Positions 61,507-64,000 of a stretch of 64,000 nucleotides of DNA are shown here, piece by piece. The stretch lies in the NCBI RefSeq assembly GCF_902497855.1, contig NZ_CABVHU010000001.1:566595-630594 (forward strand), written 5' to 3'. How positions within the stretch are numbered: the stretch's first letter is position 1; the number at the start of each line of letters is the position of its first letter. A program made the translations under genes and the position numbers. The notes under the pieces are model-generated. The model saw only the letters and a list, made by a program, of their open reading frames with translations. It made no database searches and was not told the DNA's origin. The DNA comes from Pseudomonas fluorescens. Its GTDB lineage: Bacteria; Pseudomonadota; Gammaproteobacteria; Pseudomonadales; Pseudomonadaceae.

Positions 61507-61737
61507 TCGGTAAAACAACCTCTGGAGGTCATTTGTGAAAGGCAGCAAAAGTGCTCTTTACGAAGACTTGAAGCCATTGAACAGCGTGATGAAAGTGCCG
61601 TAGTTGATCTCGTGTTTGAGCATTGGGAACTGTCCCGTGAAAACAGGGAGATTTTTATCGCGCCTCAAGGCATCAAGCTGACGCGCTCGTTGATCTTCCA
61701 CCTAACTCGCATTCGGAGCATTTATCTTGAAATTTGA
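61507..61737 (+). pseudogene. Remnant of a GntR/FCD-family regulator (C-terminal end only)
   Basis: One frame, opened by a stop at 61504, reads about 76 residues with the character of the end of an FCD effector domain: RRLEAIEQRDESAVVDLV, then FEHWELSRENREIF. No start codon or helix-turn-helix part remains. It overlaps the first codons of the DapA-family gene by 11 bases. That fits a regulator gene that once preceded the catabolic genes and was truncated. Confidence 0.6.
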
Positions 61738-62638
61738 AGGTATTTATACGCCAGCAGTAACTCCTTATAACTCTGATGGGGAGATTGACTGGAATGTGTA
61801 CTCGGAAGTTTTGGAGTCGCTGATTGAAGCGAAGGTGCACGGCATTATTATCGGCGGGTCGACCGGCGAGTATTATGCGCAGACTTCGGAAGAACGCACC
61901 GAGTTGGCAGCCTACGCCAAAGATGTGATCGGCACTCGGGTGCAACTGATCGTCAGTACCGGGGCGATTCGTACCGAAGATGCGGTTCAGTACGCCAAGG
62001 ATGCCAAATCGATCAAAGCGGACGCTATTCTCGTCACGTCCCCACCTTACGCGCTGCCAACCTCACAGGAAAACGCGATTCACGCGCTCACTATCGATCG
62101 CGCAGCGGACTTGCCGATCATGCTTTACAACTATCCGGGGCGCATGTGCGTTTCGATGGATGAAGAATATTTCACGCGTGTCAGCCAATCGAAAAACGTC
62201 GTCGCCATCAAGGAAAGTTCCGGCGACATGGGCCAGGTGCATATGCTGGCCCGGCAGTTCCCCAACATCGCCTTGTCCTGCGGATGGGACGACCAGGCCC
62301 TCGAATTTTTTGCCTGGGGCGCCCGCAGTTGGGTGTGCGCAGGTTCCAACTTCCTGCCCAAGGAACACGTTGCGCTTTATGAAGCCTGCGTGATCGAAAA
62401 GAACTTCGATAAAGGCCGTCAAATCATGTCGGCAATGATGCCGCTGATGAATGCCCTGGACGGCGGCAAGTTCGTGCAGTCGATCAAGTACGGCTGCGAA
62501 GTTGCCGGATTGAAAGTCGGTAACGTGCGCCTGCCGTTGCAGCCACTTGAAGCGGACGAAAAGCAGAGTTTCGCGTCGGTCATTACCGAACTCAAACGTA
62601 ACGTAGCCAACATTTCTTCGGGAGTCAGCCATGGGTGA
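61727..62638 (+). CDS. DapA-family (dihydrodipicolinate synthase-like) lyase
   Basis: This 303-residue class I aldolase-fold enzyme has the Schiff-base Lys162 in AIKESSGD, the catalytic-type Tyr134 in LYNYPGR and the loop GGSTGEYY. Family members make or cleave 2-oxo acids, or deaminate cyclic imines as in hydroxyproline breakdown. True DapA is unlikely, given the GGSTGE variant and the context. The start is TTG at 61727, with GGAG nine bases upstream. It overlaps the aldehyde dehydrogenase start by eight bases. Confidence 0.88.
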   Translation: MKFEGIYTPAVTPYNSDGEIDWNVYSEVLESLIEAKVHGIIIGGSTGEYYAQTSEERTELAAYAKDVIGTRVQLIVSTGAIRTEDAVQYAKDAKSIKADAILVTSPPYALPTSQENAIHALTIDRAADLPIMLYNYPGRMCVSMDEEYFTRVSQSKNVVAIKESSGDMGQVHMLARQFPNIALSCGWDDQALEFFAWGARSWVCAGSNFLPKEHVALYEACVIEKNFDKGRQIMSAMMPLMNALDGGKFVQSIKYGCEVAGLKVGNVRLPLQPLEADEKQSFASVITELKRNVANISSGVSHG

Positions 62639-64000
62639 TCTTCTGAGCAAGGCCGAATATGCCGCTCTGGCCAAAGACATTTCGTTGCCATCCAAGGCGT
62701 TCATCAATGGCGCGTTTAAACCCGCGAACTCGGGCAAAACCTTTGCCACGAACAACCCGGCAACGGGTGAGTTTTTGACAGACGTCGCTGCCTGTTCGTC
62801 CGAGGATGTCGACTTTGCGGTGAGTAACGCCAAAGAGGCCTTCGAGGATGGACGCTGGAGATCGATTTCTCCCAGGGAGCGCAAAGCTGTTCTGTTGAAG
62901 TTTGCAAACCTGCTTGAAAGCCATCAACACGAACTGGCAGTCCTCGAGAGCCTCGATAGCGGCAAACCGGTCAGTGAATGTCAATTGGTCGACATCCCGG
63001 ATACCATCCACACGATCCGCTGGCACGCAGAATTGATTGACAAGATTTATGACAACACCGCCCCGGTGGGCAGCGACGCGCTGACCATGGTGGTCCGGGA
63101 GCCGATCGGCGTGGTGGGCTGCGTATTGCCCTGGAACTTCCCGCTGTTGATGCTGGCCTGGAAAATCGGCCCGGCGCTCGCTGCGGGCTGTTCGGTCATC
63201 GTCAAGCCTGCCGAACAAACCTCGCTGACCACGTTGCGTGTCGCGCAGCTGGCGTTTGAAGCCGGTATTCCCGCTGGTGTACTCAACATTGTGACCGGCA
63301 CGGGCAAAGAGGTCGGTGAGCCGATCGGTTTGCATAACGATGTCGACATGGTGAGCTTCACCGGCTCCACCGCGACCGGCCGCCGCTTCCTGCATTACGC
63401 CGCCGATTCGAACCTGAAACGCATCGTCCTTGAGTGTGGCGGAAAAAATCCGGCCGTGGTGATGGACGATGCCCAAGACCTGGATCTCGTCGCTCAGCAT
63501 GTCGTCAATGGCGCGTTCTGGAACATGGGCGAAAACTGCTCCGCAACTTCTCGTCTGATCGTCCATGCGTCGGTTAAAGACGAGCTGCTGGAGCGCATGG
63601 GCGCCTACATCCGCGAATGGAAGATGGGGGACCCACTCGATCCGCAGAACCGCGTAGGGTCGCTGGTCAGCCCAGAGCATTTCGCCAAAGTGAAGTCGTA
63701 CCTTGAGCACGCCGCTGCCGGAAAGCTTGAAGTGGTTTACGGTGGCGCGACCAAAGACGGTGCCTTTGTAGAGCCAACGGTGATAGATGGTGTCGGTCGA
63801 GACAACCGTCTGTTTCAGGAAGAGATCTTCGGCCCGATTCTGTCGGTCACCACCTTCAATACGATCTGCGAAGCGATTGCCCTGGCCAATGACACGGTCT
63901 ATGGCCTGGCCGCCTCGGTGTACACCGCCAGCCTGCGCCGGGCGATCAGGTTGTCGCGGGAAATTCGTGCGGGCATCGTCACCGTGAACTGCTTTGGTGA
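62631..64000 (+). CDS. NAD(P)-dependent aldehyde dehydrogenase (3' end beyond window)
   Basis: About 456 residues of an aldehyde dehydrogenase are seen. The signatures are PWNFPLLMLAWKIGPALAAG, the catalytic Glu in VLECGGKNP, the catalytic Cys in GENCSATSR and EEIFGPILSV. It resembles the PuuC/betaine-aldehyde type. The frame is still open at the right edge, about 40 residues short of family length. The ATG overlaps the DapA-family stop codon, so the two are coupled. They may act in sequence, the lyase yielding a semialdehyde oxidised here. Confidence 0.93.
   Translation, partial: MGDLLSKAEYAALAKDISLPSKAFINGAFKPANSGKTFATNNPATGEFLTDVAACSSEDVDFAVSNAKEAFEDGRWRSISPRERKAVLLKFANLLESHQHELAVLESLDSGKPVSECQLVDIPDTIHTIRWHAELIDKIYDNTAPVGSDALTMVVREPIGVVGCVLPWNFPLLMLAWKIGPALAAGCSVIVKPAEQTSLTTLRVAQLAFEAGIPAGVLNIVTGTGKEVGEPIGLHNDVDMVSFTGSTATGRRFLHYAADSNLKRIVLECGGKNPAVVMDDAQDLDLVAQHVVNGAFWNMGENCSATSRLIVHASVKDELLERMGAYIREWKMGDPLDPQNRVGSLVSPEHFAKVKSYLEHAAAGKLEVVYGGATKDGAFVEPTVIDGVGRDNRLFQEEIFGPILSVTTFNTICEAIALANDTVYGLAASVYTASLRRAIRLSREIRAGIVTVNCFG

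Noticed and set aside
61354..61548. 64-codon open frame on the minus strand
   Set aside because: There is no ribosome site, no recognisable family and an overlap with the GntR remnant on the other strand; it is not supported as a gene.
62625..63710. 361-codon open frame on the minus strand
   Set aside because: It is antisense to the aldehyde dehydrogenase, whose catalytic Cys and Glu motifs are clear.
51040..64000. A complete integrative element after tRNA-Gly
   Set aside because: There is no integrase, relaxase or second attachment site in the window, so only a possible island is claimed.

Overview
The window is Pseudomonas chromosome, most likely from the P. fluorescens group. The signs are GC-rich coding, a TTG-started gacA followed by uvrC, pgsA and tRNA-Gly, an alternative CobN/ChlID cobaltochelatase under cobalamin riboswitches, a yejABEF operon, and many 'GTAGGAGCGAGGCTTGCC'-type REP/REPIN repeats. 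It opens inside metH and closes inside an aldehyde dehydrogenase gene.

Layout. 1-5.4 kb: metH (5' part), cti (fatty acid cis/trans isomerase) and nfuA. 5.4-15.2 kb: a cobalamin block. cobM-cobE-cbtA-cbtB run leftward and cobW-cobN-chlI/chlD run rightward, each led by its own B12 riboswitch, with a REPIN between them. The chlI and VWA (chlD) frames are joined by a textbook -1 frameshift site, and cobN carries an in-frame REPIN. 15.3-20.7 kb: a DHA2-type MFS pump with a divergent LysR, a TerC/CBS/CorC membrane protein and a StbD/StbE toxin-antitoxin pair. 21-27.8 kb: a polar amino-acid-type ABC transporter, RidA, IclR, a PLP fold-III deaminase and a KDG kinase; I propose a D-glucosaminate or related amino-sugar-acid route into Entner-Doudoroff metabolism. 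27.9-32.1 kb: a parvulin, a hybrid sensor kinase and an orphan PilT/PilU ATPase. 32.2-38.2 kb: 3-hydroxybutyrate use (permease, dehydrogenase, acetoacetyl-CoA synthetase) with a sigma-54 promoter and an HbcR-like activator. 38.3-45.3 kb: yejABEF, a second parvulin and a signal-less family I lipase. 45.5-47 kb: a DAHP synthase preceded by two aromatic-rich leader peptides and a terminator. 47.3-51.1 kb: a GNAT enzyme, gacA, uvrC, pgsA and tRNA-Gly(GCC).

From the tRNA to the right end (51.1-64 kb) the character changes. Repeats are absent, the spacers are more AT-rich and a decayed regulator is present. The genes are an MFS protein, a GATase-AraC regulator, a MmgE/PrpD protein, an E. coli-type ProVWX betaine transporter, a LysR, a GbcA-like Rieske oxygenase, a DapA-family lyase and an aldehyde dehydrogenase. 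I read this as an acquired cluster for uptake, N-demethylation and breakdown of a betaine, next to a tRNA gene known as an integration site in other pseudomonads.

The observations most worth checking are the chlI/chlD frameshift cassette, the tandem aromatic leaders upstream of the DAHP synthase, the REPIN translated inside cobN, the amino-sugar-acid cluster and the betaine island. All calls come from reading the sequence; no database search or folding program was run.
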